Source of the DNA: Vibrio gazogenes
GTDB taxonomy: Bacteria > Pseudomonadota > Gammaproteobacteria > Enterobacterales > Vibrionaceae
Direction: 5' to 3'
Length of the DNA: 64,000 bases
Assembly: GCF_023920225.1 (NCBI RefSeq)
Contig: NZ_CP092588.1
Span: forward strand, 496,001-560,000
The position numbers and the translations under genes were made by a program. This document shows positions 17,370-26,521 of the stretch, piece after piece; within the stretch, counting starts at the first letter, position 1, and each line of letters opens with the position of its first letter. Below the pieces are notes generated by a model. That model was not told the origin of the DNA, did not search any database, and saw only the letters and a program-made list of their open reading frames with translations.

Positions 17370-18290
17370 ATGAGTAAATTAGTTGTACTGGGCAGTGTTA
17401 ACGCTGATCATGTGTTACGAGTTCCGACTTTTCCACGTCCGGGAGAAACGCTTCATGGACATGATTATCAGGTGATTCCTGGTGGAAAAGGGGCCAATCA
17501 GGCGGTTGCTGCTGCTCGTTTGGGAGCCGATATCAGTTTTGTTGCCAGCGTCGGTGATGATCCGTTTGGCGTCAACATCCGGGAAAGTTTTAAGCTCGAT
17601 GGTATGGATATCTCCGGGGTAAAAATTCAACCGGATTGCCCGACTGGGATCGCGATGATTCAGGTCACGGATAGTGGTGAAAATGCGATTTGTATCTCTT
17701 CTGAAGCGAATGCTCGCCTCACGGCTGAATCACTGGACAGTGATCTGACTCGCATTCAGCAAGCAGAGTATTTTCTGACTCAGTTGGAAACGCCGCTTGA
17801 AGGGGTGATTCGTGGTGCTCAGACTGCAAAAGCTGCGAGTACGCAAGTGATTCTTAATCCTGCACCGGCACGTTCGCTGCCGGATGAACTGCTCAGTTGT
17901 GTGGATATGATTACGCCTAATGAAACCGAGGCCGAGGTTCTGACGGGTGTGGCTGTTACGGATGAGTCAAGTGCCGCGCGTGCGGCTGCGGTGCTGCATG
18001 AGAAAGGTATCACCACGGTGTTGATAACCTTGGGTGCCAAAGGCGTGTGGCTCAGTGAAAGCGGGCAGGGAACATTGATTCCCGGATTTCGGGTTGATGC
18101 CATCGATACCACCGCTGCCGGTGATACATTTAATGGCGCACTGGTGACCGGGCTATTGGAAGGGTTGTCAATGCAGCATGCGATTCGTTTTGCTCATGCA
18201 TCGGCGGCGATTTCTGTGACTCGCTTTGGCGCACAGACCTCGATTCCGGCGCGACAAGAAGTAGATACTTTTCTTGCACAACAGGCATGA
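17370..18290 (+). CDS. rbsK: Ribokinase RbsK
   Basis: RbsK phosphorylates D-ribose to ribose 5-phosphate in the cytoplasm, feeding the pentose phosphate pathway and so the transketolase and transaldolase encoded at 58431-61458. The product has 306 residues. PfkB-family signatures are clear: the GGKGANQAVAAARLG motif near residue 40 and DTTAAGDTFNGAL near residue 250, which carries the catalytic Asp. It starts 180 bp after rbsB, behind GAGGAAATCC. Confidence 0.97.
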   Translation: MSKLVVLGSVNADHVLRVPTFPRPGETLHGHDYQVIPGGKGANQAVAAARLGADISFVASVGDDPFGVNIRESFKLDGMDISGVKIQPDCPTGIAMIQVTDSGENAICISSEANARLTAESLDSDLTRIQQAEYFLTQLETPLEGVIRGAQTAKAASTQVILNPAPARSLPDELLSCVDMITPNETEAEVLTGVAVTDESSAARAAAVLHEKGITTVLITLGAKGVWLSESGQGTLIPGFRVDAIDTTAAGDTFNGALVTGLLEGLSMQHAIRFAHASAAISVTRFGAQTSIPARQEVDTFLAQQA

Positions 18291-18336
18291 CAGATAACTC
18301 ATGATGTAGACAAACAAACCACAAAGGAGAGATCAC

Positions 18337-19341
18337 ATGGCGACGATGAAAGATATTGCCAAACGTGCTGGCGTTTCCACATCAACGGTAAGTCATGTGA
18401 TCAATAAAACTCGTTATGTGAGTGATGAAATAGCCGTCCGGGTCAATCAGGCGGCGAAAGATCTGAATTATTCACCTTCTGCATTAGCACGTAGTCTTAA
18501 AATGAATCGAACCAAAACGCTTGGTATGTTAGTCACAACCTCGACGAATCCGTTCTTCGGTGAAGTGGTGAAGGGTGTTGAGCGGAGTTGCTATCAAAAG
18601 GGTTACAATCTCATCTTATGTAATACCGAAGGTGATGATCATCGTATGAAAGAATCGATCAACACTTTGCTTGAAAAGCGGGTAGATGGTCTTATTTTGA
18701 TGTGTTCATCCCTTGAAGGGGAGCATATTGATGCGTTCGATCGTTTTCCGGAAGTGCCTGTGGTCGTGATGGATCGTGGTCCTGTCCATTTTGCTTGCGA
18801 TAAAATTCAGGATAATTCGCTGCTCGGCGGGCTGATGGCGACCAATTATCTGATTGAATGTGGCCATCGGGAGATCGGTTGTATCACGGGGCCGTTGCAG
18901 TTGCATCAGGCTTATATGCGTTACGAAGGCTTTAAAAAAGCCATGAATGAGGCGAAACTGTCGATTAATCCGGCATGGATCGCTGAAGCCAATTTTGAAT
19001 GCGACGGTGGCGTCGATGCATTTCAGCGTATCTGTCAGCGTGGTCCGCTACCCAGCGCTATATTTGCCGGTAATGACATGATGGCGATGGGGGTGATCAA
19101 TGCAGCCCACGCCCGGGGCATCCGGATTCCTGAGGATTTGTCGATTATCGGTTACGATGATATCTACATTGCCAAATATGTTACGCCCTCATTAACAACC
19201 ATCCACCAGCCAAAGCATCGTTTAGGAACTGCTGCGGTTGAGGCGCTGGTTAATCGTCTTGATAAACGGCAGAGCGAGGCACAAATCGTTCATCTTGAAC
19301 CGACACTGGTCATTCGCGATAGTGTCCGTAAATATCGATAG
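18337..19341 (+). CDS. rbsR: Ribose operon repressor RbsR (LacI family)
   Basis: RbsR represses the ribose operon until ribose is present. The product has 334 residues: a LacI-type helix-turn-helix at the N-terminus (MKDIAKRAGVSTSTVSHVIN), a hinge with the minor-groove leucine region (SPSALARSLK) and a periplasmic-binding-like effector domain. It is 46 bp after rbsK, behind AAAGGAGAG. Its likely operator is the palindrome at 13066-13081. The stop codon lies inside a perfect 19-bp tandem duplication. Confidence 0.95.
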   Translation: MATMKDIAKRAGVSTSTVSHVINKTRYVSDEIAVRVNQAAKDLNYSPSALARSLKMNRTKTLGMLVTTSTNPFFGEVVKGVERSCYQKGYNLILCNTEGDDHRMKESINTLLEKRVDGLILMCSSLEGEHIDAFDRFPEVPVVVMDRGPVHFACDKIQDNSLLGGLMATNYLIECGHREIGCITGPLQLHQAYMRYEGFKKAMNEAKLSINPAWIAEANFECDGGVDAFQRICQRGPLPSAIFAGNDMMAMGVINAAHARGIRIPEDLSIIGYDDIYIAKYVTPSLTTIHQPKHRLGTAAVEALVNRLDKRQSEAQIVHLEPTLVIRDSVRKYR

Positions 19342-19354
19342 TGTCCGTAAATAT
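19317..19354 (+). repeat. 19-bp tandem duplication over the rbsR stop codon
   Basis: The unit CGATAGTGTCCGTAAATAT occurs at 19317-19335 and again at 19336-19354. Because 19 is not a multiple of three, the second copy is read in another frame and supplies the TAG stop. Without the duplication the protein would end two residues differently (Tyr-Ile-Gly in place of Tyr-Arg). Confidence 0.85.
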
Positions 19355-19647
19355 ATTGGTTGATTCCGAATCAAGTCATTCCTCCCCTGCCATGAACTTT
19401 CAAAATATATAAGAATCATTAAATCGATTCATTGAACCTATTGTCCTCACAAATTGAACACTTCGCTTTCCAGAACGCTGATTAATGTTGCAATTTTTAA
19501 CCTTTATCAAAAATAAGACAGATCGAAGGCTATAGACTTATTTTTAGAATATTTATTTTTTGCACACATGCGATTCAAAACTATTTTATTTAGTGCAGAT
19601 AAATTTAATTTTTTCATTTTTTAAATCTGATAACGGAAGTAATAATT
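19355..19647. other. Intergenic region before yidE
   Basis: This AT-rich stretch of nearly 300 bp contains no supported gene. It should hold the yidE promoter; the ribosome site GGAAG is at its right end. No operator was recognised and no clear rbsR terminator was found. Confidence 0.4.
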
Positions 19648-21312
19648 ATGGGCGAAGTCGCACTCTCGATACTTGTCCTGTCCTTGGTGGCAGTGATTGG
19701 GTTGTGGTTAGGTGGCTTGAAAATCAAAGGTGTCGGGCTCGGTATCGGTGGCGTGCTGTTTGGCGGAATTTTCGTCGGGCATTTCATCAACCAGTTTGGT
19801 TGGCATCTTGATAGTCATGCTATGCATTTCATTAAAGAATTCGGGTTGATTCTATTTGTTTATACCATCGGGATTCAGGTCGGGCCGGGGTTCTTTGCAT
19901 CTCTGAAGAGCAGTGGTCTCAAGCTGAATGGACTGGCGGCAGGGATTGTCGTCGTTGGTGGTTTAACGGCTGTTATCCTTCATTTTATTTTCAATATTCC
20001 GCTGCATATTTTCCTCGGAATCTACTCCGGTGCGGTGACCAATACGCCTTCTTTAGCTGCCGGACAACAAATTCTGCATGAGTTGGGAGAAGTGAACAGT
20101 CAAGTCGATATGCTGGGGCTCGGTTATGCCATGGCTTATCCCTTTGGGATTATCGGGATTTTGCTGTCAATGTGGATTATCCGGATTGTTTTTGAAATTA
20201 ATGTGGATAAAGAAGCTGAGTCTTATGACAGCCGCAGTCTGGGGAAAGGCAAAGATCTGTTATCGGTCAATGTGATGATCGACAATCCGAATATGGATCA
20301 GATGAAGTTTGCTGAATTGGTCACCTTGATTGGTCAAGGAGTCGTGTGTTCCAGAATGAAGACTCAAGGCAATTTGGTTGTTCCCGGTGATGATACCACG
20401 CTCCATATCGGTGATTATCTGCATTTTGTCAGTGACCGTCAGGAACTATTGCATAAAGCGGTTTTGATTGTCGGACGTGAAGTTTCGGAGTCGTTGTCCA
20501 CCAAAGGGACAGTGCTGAAAAGTGATCGGGTGGTGGTTACCAATGAAAAAGTGCTCGGTAAGCATTTGGGGGAATTGAGCCTCAAATATAAGCATAATGT
20601 GGTGATTTCACGGTTGAACCGGTCTGGTGTCGAGCTGGTGGCAAGCCAAGACTCGGTGCTGCAATTCGGGGATATTCTGTATATTGTCGGCCAGAAAGAA
20701 GATATTGAATATGTCGGTAAAATGCTCGGAAATACGGCAAGTAAGCTACATCATGTACAGATGTTGCCGATTTTTATCGGTATTGGCTTAGGTGTATTAC
20801 TTGGATCAATTCCGTTTCAGCTCCCACATTTACCGGCACCGCTGAAGTTGGGGCTGGCCGGAGGGCCGTTAATTGTTGCCATTATTTTGGCAAGAATCGG
20901 CAGTATCGGTCGGCTTTACTGGTTTATGCCGCCAAGTGCGAACCTCGCTTTACGGGAAATCGGTATCGTGCTCTTTCTGGCGGTTGTCGGGATCAGTTCC
21001 GGTGGTAATTTCTTCACGACCATCATGGATGGTGAAGGGCTGACGTGGATGGGATACGGAATTATCATTACCTTGGTTCCGTTGATCTCCGTCGGTATGT
21101 TCGCCCGCTTTTTCGGTAAAGTGAACTATCTGACGATTTGCGGATTAATGGCGGGTTCGATGACCGATCCACCGGCTCTGGCATTTGCCAATGCAATGCA
21201 TGCAACCAGTGGCGCCTCATCACTGGCTTATGCGACGGTTTATCCGTTAGTGATGTGTTTGAGGATTCTGACACCGCAGGTGATCGCTGTACTGCTATGG
21301 GTGACCGGCTAG
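19648..21312 (+). CDS. yidE: Putative transporter YidE (AspT/YidE/YbjL family)
   Basis: The product has 554 residues, as in E. coli YidE (553). It has five or six N-terminal membrane segments, two central cytosolic RCK-C/TrkA-C domains of about 80 residues each (around residues 190-350), and about five C-terminal membrane segments. The family includes the aspartate-alanine exchanger AspT, but the substrate of YidE members is unknown to me. Twin motifs such as GAVTNTPSLAAGQQ and GSMTDPPALAFAN, one per membrane half, mark the duplicated pore. It stands alone with its own terminator. Confidence 0.9.
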   Translation: MGEVALSILVLSLVAVIGLWLGGLKIKGVGLGIGGVLFGGIFVGHFINQFGWHLDSHAMHFIKEFGLILFVYTIGIQVGPGFFASLKSSGLKLNGLAAGIVVVGGLTAVILHFIFNIPLHIFLGIYSGAVTNTPSLAAGQQILHELGEVNSQVDMLGLGYAMAYPFGIIGILLSMWIIRIVFEINVDKEAESYDSRSLGKGKDLLSVNVMIDNPNMDQMKFAELVTLIGQGVVCSRMKTQGNLVVPGDDTTLHIGDYLHFVSDRQELLHKAVLIVGREVSESLSTKGTVLKSDRVVVTNEKVLGKHLGELSLKYKHNVVISRLNRSGVELVASQDSVLQFGDILYIVGQKEDIEYVGKMLGNTASKLHHVQMLPIFIGIGLGVLLGSIPFQLPHLPAPLKLGLAGGPLIVAIILARIGSIGRLYWFMPPSANLALREIGIVLFLAVVGISSGGNFFTTIMDGEGLTWMGYGIIITLVPLISVGMFARFFGKVNYLTICGLMAGSMTDPPALAFANAMHATSGASSLAYATVYPLVMCLRILTPQVIAVLLWVTG

Positions 21313-21335
21313 TTGATTGATTGTTAAAAAATACC

Positions 21336-21356
21336 GTCAATCGGCGGTATTTTTAT
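21336..21356 (+). terminator. Rho-independent terminator after yidE
   Basis: The sequence AAATACCG, loop TCAATCGG, then CGGTATTTTT gives a stem followed by a T-run, about 20-45 bp after the yidE stop. The A-run on the left could make it work in both directions. Confidence 0.75.
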
Positions 21357-21468
21357 GTCTGTCGCTGGCATGCCGCTTAGCTATCCTAAGCAAATGACCC
21401 GTAACAAAGAGCAAGACACGTTCAGATGAACCCTCTGGGCAGCATTTGTCGCTCATTTATCCAGCGTT

Positions 21469-21508
21469 AGGTCATGGTTCATGTAGAGCGCTACACTTCA
21501 CATGACCT
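21469..21508. repeat. Nested inverted repeat between yidE and sit operon
   Basis: Outer arms AGGTCATG (21469-21476) and CATGACCT (21501-21508) enclose a second inverted repeat TGTAG/CTACA (21482-21495), so the element could fold as a two-stage hairpin. It lies 49 bp past the end of the minus-strand metal transport operon. No T-run follows on either strand. Function unknown. Confidence 0.5.
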
Positions 21509-21556
21509 GCCTTGACTAAATGCACGACAAATTGCTGCAAAAACCATCACGAAAGG

Positions 21557-22429
21557 TCAACAGCCCCTAGTGTTTGTCTCTGATGCCGGTTCGTTGAATG
21601 TTGCCACTCGGGTTTTTAGTTTTGTGACAGTGAGTGCCAGAATAAAAAATGCCGCCTGAACGAGGACGATACATGCGCTGGTTGCGCCATCGATGTGAAA
21701 ACTGATCAAGATTCCGAGAATAATAGCGCTCAGCGAGACCGCCAGTGCAATCCACATCATGTAGGCAAACTGTTTGGTGAGAATAAAAGCGGTCATACCC
21801 GGAGCCACTAGCATTGCGACCACCATAATGACACCGACAGCTTGAATGGTTGCGACGATGGTCAGTGATAAGAGCACCAGTAAACCGTAGTGAAGCAGCA
21901 CCACGGGTAACCCGACAACTCGCGCATGGCTGCGGTCAAAGCAGTAAAGTAAAAAATCTTTCCTGAATATGACGATAATCGCAAATACAATCAGGGATAA
22001 GGTCACGGTCTGAGTGAATTCAAAATCCTGAATACCGAGCATATTGCCGAACAGAATATGTAGCAGGTGCTGATCGGTTTCTATTTTGGTGAATAGAATT
22101 AGACCCAGTGCAAACATGCCCGAATAAACAATCCCCATCACGGTGTCTTCTTTGACCCGGCAATTCTCCTTGATATAGCCACTCATCAGGGCACAGGTAA
22201 GGCCGGAGATGAATGCGCCGATTGGCAGTGCAATACCCAATGCGTAGGCAATCACGATGCCCGGCAATACGGCATGAGAGATCGCATCGCCCATCAGCGA
22301 CCAGCCTTTCAGGACCAGATAGCACGAGAGTACAGCGCAGACCGCACCGACGGCCAGACCGGCCCACAGCGCACGCTGCATAAATTCAAACTGGAAAGGT
22401 TCACTGAACCATTGTATGAGATTATCCAT
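21557..22429 (-). CDS. sitD: Metal ABC transporter permease (SitD-like)
   Basis: This is the second permease of a Mn/Fe/Zn ABC importer of the SitABCD/YfeABCD type. The product has 290 residues with about eight membrane segments. The conserved GWSLMGDAISHAVLPGI motif of the ABC-3 permease family is present near residue 45. I start at ATG 22429, behind AGGTGG, rather than at the GTG three codons upstream. It overlaps the end of sitC by eight bases. It is the last gene of the operon. Confidence 0.9.
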   Translation of the reverse strand: MDNLIQWFSEPFQFEFMQRALWAGLAVGAVCAVLSCYLVLKGWSLMGDAISHAVLPGIVIAYALGIALPIGAFISGLTCALMSGYIKENCRVKEDTVMGIVYSGMFALGLILFTKIETDQHLLHILFGNMLGIQDFEFTQTVTLSLIVFAIIVIFRKDFLLYCFDRSHARVVGLPVVLLHYGLLVLLSLTIVATIQAVGVIMVVAMLVAPGMTAFILTKQFAYMMWIALAVSLSAIILGILISFHIDGATSACIVLVQAAFFILALTVTKLKTRVATFNEPASETNTRGC

Positions 22430-23366
22430 GATAACCACCTGATGTCACGACGTTGTGGGCGTGTGTCTTGTTGACCGTCTGTTTCTCTAAGCTCTTCTCG
22501 TCAACGGACTCGCCAACTGAGGCTCGATGTTTGGCGTTTCTCCGGTTCGCGAGCACACCATATTTCGGTGCAAAGACAAAGGCGCAGAGAAAGATCAGGG
22601 TTTGAAGCAACACAATCGTGCCGCCCGTTGCGCCATTCAGGTAATAACTGAGATAGGCACCTAAAGCGCTGGTGACAAAACCAAGCGTGATGGCAATGAT
22701 TAACAGCAGGCCAAATCGGTCGGTCAGTAAGTATGCCGTTGCTCCCGGAGTGATGACCATGGCGATCACCAGAATGGCGCCGACGGTTTGTAGTGAGGCA
22801 ACCGTACAGGCACTGAGAATGGTAAAGAATATAATTTTCAGAATGGTCGGTGATAAACCAACAGATGAGGCTTGGGTTTCATCGAAGAACACCAGCATGA
22901 GATCTTTCCACAGCAATGTCAGGAGTACAAATGACACGCCGGCGATGATCAGCATTTGCATTAAGTCGGACTGACTGACGGTTAAGATACTGCCGAAAAT
23001 AATCCCTTCAATATTAATTGACGTCGGATTGAGTGAAATCAGCAGGAGGCCAGCGGCAAAAAAAGTGGTGAAAATGAAACCGATAATGGCATCTTCTTTC
23101 AAATGGGAGAGTGACCGGAGCAGCGCGATCCCGATGGAAGCCAGAAAGCCGGCGATAAATGCGCCGACTGAGTAAGGCAATCCTAATGCATAAGCACCGG
23201 CAACACCGGGAACCACAGAATGAGACAGCGCATCACCAATCAGGGACCAGCCTTTGAGCATCAGAAAAGCGGATAAGAATGCGCATACCGCACCGACGAT
23301 CGCACTACTTAAAATGGCGTGCTGCATGTATTGATAGTGTAGCGGTTCTAGAAGCAATTCCAACAT
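22422..23366 (-). CDS. sitC: Metal ABC transporter permease (SitC-like)
   Basis: This is the first permease of the metal importer. The product has 314 residues with about eight membrane segments and the family motif GWSLIGDALSHSVVPGVAGAY, shared with sitD, showing the two arose by duplication. The C-terminal tail of about 45 residues is hydrophilic. It begins five bases after the sitB stop. Confidence 0.9.
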   Translation of the reverse strand: MLELLLEPLHYQYMQHAILSSAIVGAVCAFLSAFLMLKGWSLIGDALSHSVVPGVAGAYALGLPYSVGAFIAGFLASIGIALLRSLSHLKEDAIIGFIFTTFFAAGLLLISLNPTSINIEGIIFGSILTVSQSDLMQMLIIAGVSFVLLTLLWKDLMLVFFDETQASSVGLSPTILKIIFFTILSACTVASLQTVGAILVIAMVITPGATAYLLTDRFGLLLIIAITLGFVTSALGAYLSYYLNGATGGTIVLLQTLIFLCAFVFAPKYGVLANRRNAKHRASVGESVDEKSLEKQTVNKTHAHNVVTSGGYHG

Positions 23367-23371
23367 AGCCG

Positions 23372-24271
23372 TTACCTCTGGGTCGATTGAGGTTGTTCGG
23401 GTGATTTGCCGTCCCGAATCAGTGTTGCGTTGTGTTGATCTTTGCCATAAAAGACCGCAGGTTTCTCATGGTCTGAGAAAATCGTAACGGCGCGTTCATC
23501 CTGATCCTGATGCAGTGTTTCACCAAGAATCCCGACGTGTTTCAGTACCCCGCCAAATGTGGCAATCAGATTCTGTTGGGTGAAGGTATCGTGAATATTG
23601 CCGGCTGCAACGATGGTTCGGTTGATAAACACTACTTCATTACAGTAATCGGGAATGTTCCCCAGATTGTGTGTCGACACTAGAATCAGATGACCTTCAT
23701 CTCTGAGTTCACGAAGCAGATTCATAATCGCTTCTTCGGTGGTAAAGTCGACCCCGGTAAACGGTTCATCGAGTAAAATCGTCTTACTTTCCTGAGCGAG
23801 AGCCCGAGCGAGAAACACTCGTTTTTTTTGCCCGCCGGAGAGTTCTCCGATTTGACGGCTCGCCAGATTTTCAATGCCCATTCGCTGCATCGCCTGCTGC
23901 ACTTTGTCTTTATCCGTCAGACTCGGGCGGCGCAGAAAATTCATAAAGCCATAACGTCCTTGCATCACCACATCCCGAACAAGGATCGGAAAGTTCCAGT
24001 CGATATCTTCACTTTGTGGCACATAAGCGACTTGATTCTGTTTGAGTGCATGTCGGACCGGGCGCTGGGACAAGAGAATTTCGCCTTGAGAAGTTTTGAC
24101 CAATCCCATGATGCTTTTGAATAGTGTTGATTTACCGCCGCCATTCACACCCACCAGCGCACAAATGGTGCCGCCCTGCAAACGGAAGCTGACATCGTGA
24201 ATCGCTTTAAAACCATTATTGTATGTAACACTCACTTGAGTTGCTTCAAGTGTGACGGGTTGCTGGCTCAT
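23372..24271 (-). CDS. sitB: Metal ABC transporter ATP-binding protein (SitB-like)
   Basis: This ATPase drives the metal importer. The product has 299 residues: Walker A GVNGGGKST near residue 42, Q-loop (YVPQSEDIDW), signature LSGGQKKR, Walker B TILLDEPFTGVD and the switch His in STHNLG. A C-terminal extension of about 50 residues follows the ABC domain. It overlaps sitA by four bases. Confidence 0.93.
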   Translation of the reverse strand: MSQQPVTLEATQVSVTYNNGFKAIHDVSFRLQGGTICALVGVNGGGKSTLFKSIMGLVKTSQGEILLSQRPVRHALKQNQVAYVPQSEDIDWNFPILVRDVVMQGRYGFMNFLRRPSLTDKDKVQQAMQRMGIENLASRQIGELSGGQKKRVFLARALAQESKTILLDEPFTGVDFTTEEAIMNLLRELRDEGHLILVSTHNLGNIPDYCNEVVFINRTIVAAGNIHDTFTQQNLIATFGGVLKHVGILGETLHQDQDERAVTIFSDHEKPAVFYGKDQHNATLIRDGKSPEQPQSTQR

Positions 24272-25149
24272 AATCGTAATCCTCTGACAATGGTATCGGT
24301 GGTGACTTTGAGTAGATCCAGATAAGTCGGAACCGGTCCGTTTTGGGTTGAGAGAGAATCCACATAAAGGATACCGCCATAGGTTGCCCCTGTTTCTCTG
24401 GCAACCTGTTTGGCGGGGCGGTCAGAGATAGTGCTCTCACTGAACAGCACATGAATATGATGCTGGTAGATGGTATCAATTAAAGCTTTCACTTGATGTG
24501 GTGTGCCTTGTTGATCGGCATTAATCGGCCAGAGAAACGCTTCTTTTAAGCCATAGTCTCTCGCCAGATAGCTGAAAGCGCCTTCACTGGTGACCAACCA
24601 GCGTTTTTGTTCAGGGATGGCTGCCAGTTGCGTCCGAATATGTTCACTCAGTTGTTGGATCTTTTTCTCATACGCTTGAGCATTGTGATTATATGTTGCT
24701 GCATGGGCCGGATCGTATTTCACCAGTGCCTGACGGATGTTTTCTACATAGATTAATGCATTTTTCGGAGACATCCATGCATGAGGATTGGGTTTATTTT
24801 TATATGGGCCGGTATAGATCGAGAGTGGCTGAATTCCGTCACTGACGACGACGGAAGGTACGTCTTTTACATTGGAGAAAAAACGTTGGAACCACTGCTC
24901 TAGATTGAGGCCATTCCACAACACCAGATCAGCGGACTGCGCTTTGATAATATCTCTCGGTGTCGGTTGATAGTTGTGAATTTCTGCGCCGGGCTTGGTT
25001 AAAGAGACAACCTCAGCAGCATCTCCGGCAATATTCTGTGCCATGTCTTGAATAATGGTGAATGTTGTTACGACTTTAAACTTCGCCCAAGCCATGTCGG
25101 GTAAGAGCATCAAAGCACAGTAAAATGAGGTCATTAAATATTTTTTCAT
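24268..25149 (-). CDS. sitA: Metal ABC transporter substrate-binding protein (SitA-like)
   Basis: This periplasmic protein of 293 residues captures divalent metal, probably Mn or Fe. A signal peptide (MKKYLMTSFYCALMLLPDMAWA) precedes the mature domain. Metal-site residues typical of cluster A-I binding proteins are present: His in GAEIHNYQPT, His in NPHAWMSP, a Glu in the LVTSEGAFSYLARDYGL region and an acidic residue in LFSESTISDRP. I chose ATG 25149 behind AAGGTGG because a 66-residue upstream extension would hide the signal peptide. The Fur-like box at 25186-25202 lies just upstream. Confidence 0.92.
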   Translation of the reverse strand: MKKYLMTSFYCALMLLPDMAWAKFKVVTTFTIIQDMAQNIAGDAAEVVSLTKPGAEIHNYQPTPRDIIKAQSADLVLWNGLNLEQWFQRFFSNVKDVPSVVVSDGIQPLSIYTGPYKNKPNPHAWMSPKNALIYVENIRQALVKYDPAHAATYNHNAQAYEKKIQQLSEHIRTQLAAIPEQKRWLVTSEGAFSYLARDYGLKEAFLWPINADQQGTPHQVKALIDTIYQHHIHVLFSESTISDRPAKQVARETGATYGGILYVDSLSTQNGPVPTYLDLLKVTTDTIVRGLRL

Positions 25150-25185
25150 ACAATCGCCACCTTCAGGTCTGATTGAAACTTCTAT

Positions 25186-25202
25186 ATGATAATAATTATC
25201 AT
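25186..25202 (-). promoter_or_regulatory. Fur-box-like operator of the sit operon
   Basis: The 17-bp perfect palindrome ATGATAATAATTATCAT resembles the Fur consensus GATAATGATAATCATTATC. It lies 37 bp upstream of the sitA start, where it would overlap the promoter. Iron repression by Fur is likely; Mur or MntR control by manganese is the alternative. Confidence 0.8.
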
Positions 25203-25683
25203 TTATATTTGGTTGATTGTCTACTGAGCATAGCAAAGTATTCCATCTGTCGGACCGATATCTGTGATAGGCATAGATAATGGGGAGAAATTGCAACGAC
25301 GAGAGAGTGAATGGATCAAATGATTGGAATTTTGTGCATGATGGCACTGTTTTTGTATGTGATACAGAGTCTGGTTGTTTTTTAATCGTTTATGATACAT
25401 CAGATCAAGTCGGGGAATATGAATTTTCTATGATATTGATTTATAAACTAAAAAAAGGAACGGTATTCTTTTTAAGACCTGTAGACATGATAGATGCAAA
25501 GAAAGCGTACCAGTTGTGCTCTATTGTTCTAATAAAATGGCGTTTTATTTATAAGTTAATGAAATATATGTAAAAAACAGTGTTCAGTTAACGCATGTAC
25601 GCCCGAAAGTATTTGCACCTTTCTGTGAAGTAGTTCAAAATCAAACTGTTATAGACTTCATAATAATGAAGCAAGGAGTTGAG
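25203..25683. other. Intergenic region between sitA and maoC-like gene
   Basis: This 480-bp AT-rich stretch should hold the promoter of the gene at 25684. A 97-codon open frame at 25280-25573 has an ATG but weak coding character and no recognisable domain, so it is not called. Confidence 0.4.
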
Positions 25684-26412
25684 ATGAAAGTCGTCGAACT
25701 GTTCAAACAACGTGGTGAAATATTAAGCAAGCAGCATGCAGAACTGATGCAGAAGATGCCGCCAGCGATGCGCGAGTATTGGGAAGAGTTGCTGACAAAA
25801 ACGAATAACTTTCACCTGTTTTCGTGGATCAGAGATTTTCATCAACCCGCGGTGAATGAAGAAGTTAGTCTGCCGAACGATGCAGATAATGTTGCATTAA
25901 AGCGTGAATCTGCAACCTTCACTCAAGAATCGCTGAAATTAACCCCGGAAGCTCAGGCTTTGTATGAAGAGCTACGGGAGAAAATTGGTGAAGTGATCCA
26001 TGTCGGGGACTGGCTGAATATCGATCAATCCCGGATTGATCAATTTGGTTCTGTGACTGAAGATACACAGTGGATTCATACGGATCCTGAACGGGCATCT
26101 GTTGAGTCTCCGTTTAAGACAACCATTGCACATGGTTTTCTGACGTTAGCATTGTTACCGAAACTGACTGATAGCGTGAATCCTGAAGTACCGTTATTTC
26201 CGACCGCAAAAATGGTTGTGAATGTCGGTTTGAATCAGGTGCGCTTTCCGTATCCGGTCAAGTCAGGTGATCGTGTCCGGGCAAAAAGTATTTTGACCAA
26301 AGTGACACCCGTACGTAAAGGACTGGAAATCGAGCGTGAAATCCGCGTTGAGATTGACGGTATCAGACGTCCGGGCTGTATTGTCGTGTCAGTGATTCAA
26401 CTGCACTTCTAA
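25684..26412 (+). CDS. MaoC-family (R)-specific enoyl-CoA hydratase
   Basis: The product of 242 residues has an N-terminal helical part of about 85 residues and a C-terminal hot-dog domain of the MaoC/PhaJ type. Such enzymes hydrate trans-2-enoyl-CoA to (R)-3-hydroxyacyl-CoA. The hydratase-2 motif is visible: Asp/Gln-Trp-Ile-His-x-Asp-Pro-Glu-Arg-Ala followed by TIAHGFLTLALL, holding the catalytic Asp and His. ATG 25684 follows AAGGAG; an upstream ATG at 25666 is in frame but poorly placed. It is transcribed alone, ended by the terminator at 26448. A role in lipid or polyhydroxyalkanoate supply is possible but not shown here. Confidence 0.85.
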   Translation: MKVVELFKQRGEILSKQHAELMQKMPPAMREYWEELLTKTNNFHLFSWIRDFHQPAVNEEVSLPNDADNVALKRESATFTQESLKLTPEAQALYEELREKIGEVIHVGDWLNIDQSRIDQFGSVTEDTQWIHTDPERASVESPFKTTIAHGFLTLALLPKLTDSVNPEVPLFPTAKMVVNVGLNQVRFPYPVKSGDRVRAKSILTKVTPVRKGLEIEREIRVEIDGIRRPGCIVVSVIQLHF

Positions 26413-26447
26413 GATGACCATATTGTTTTTTGCAGATATATAAAGAG

Positions 26448-26475
26448 AAACGGGGCTTTGATGCCCCGTTTTTTT
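26448..26475 (+). terminator. Rho-independent terminator
   Basis: AAACGGGGC, a 6-nt loop, GCCCCGTTT and a T-run form a strong intrinsic terminator after the MaoC-like gene. The flanking A-run makes it potentially bidirectional, also ending the Lrp-type gene that converges from the right. Confidence 0.9.
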
Positions 26476-26521
26476 ATGCTTCGATCTAATATTCCTCAAT
26501 CATGACTGTATATCGTGTGAG

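Noticed and set aside
25280..25573. A 97-codon open frame on the plus strand between sitA and the MaoC-like gene.
   Set aside because: Unusual composition, no domain, and it occupies the sit promoter side region; AT-rich intergenic DNA gives such frames by chance.
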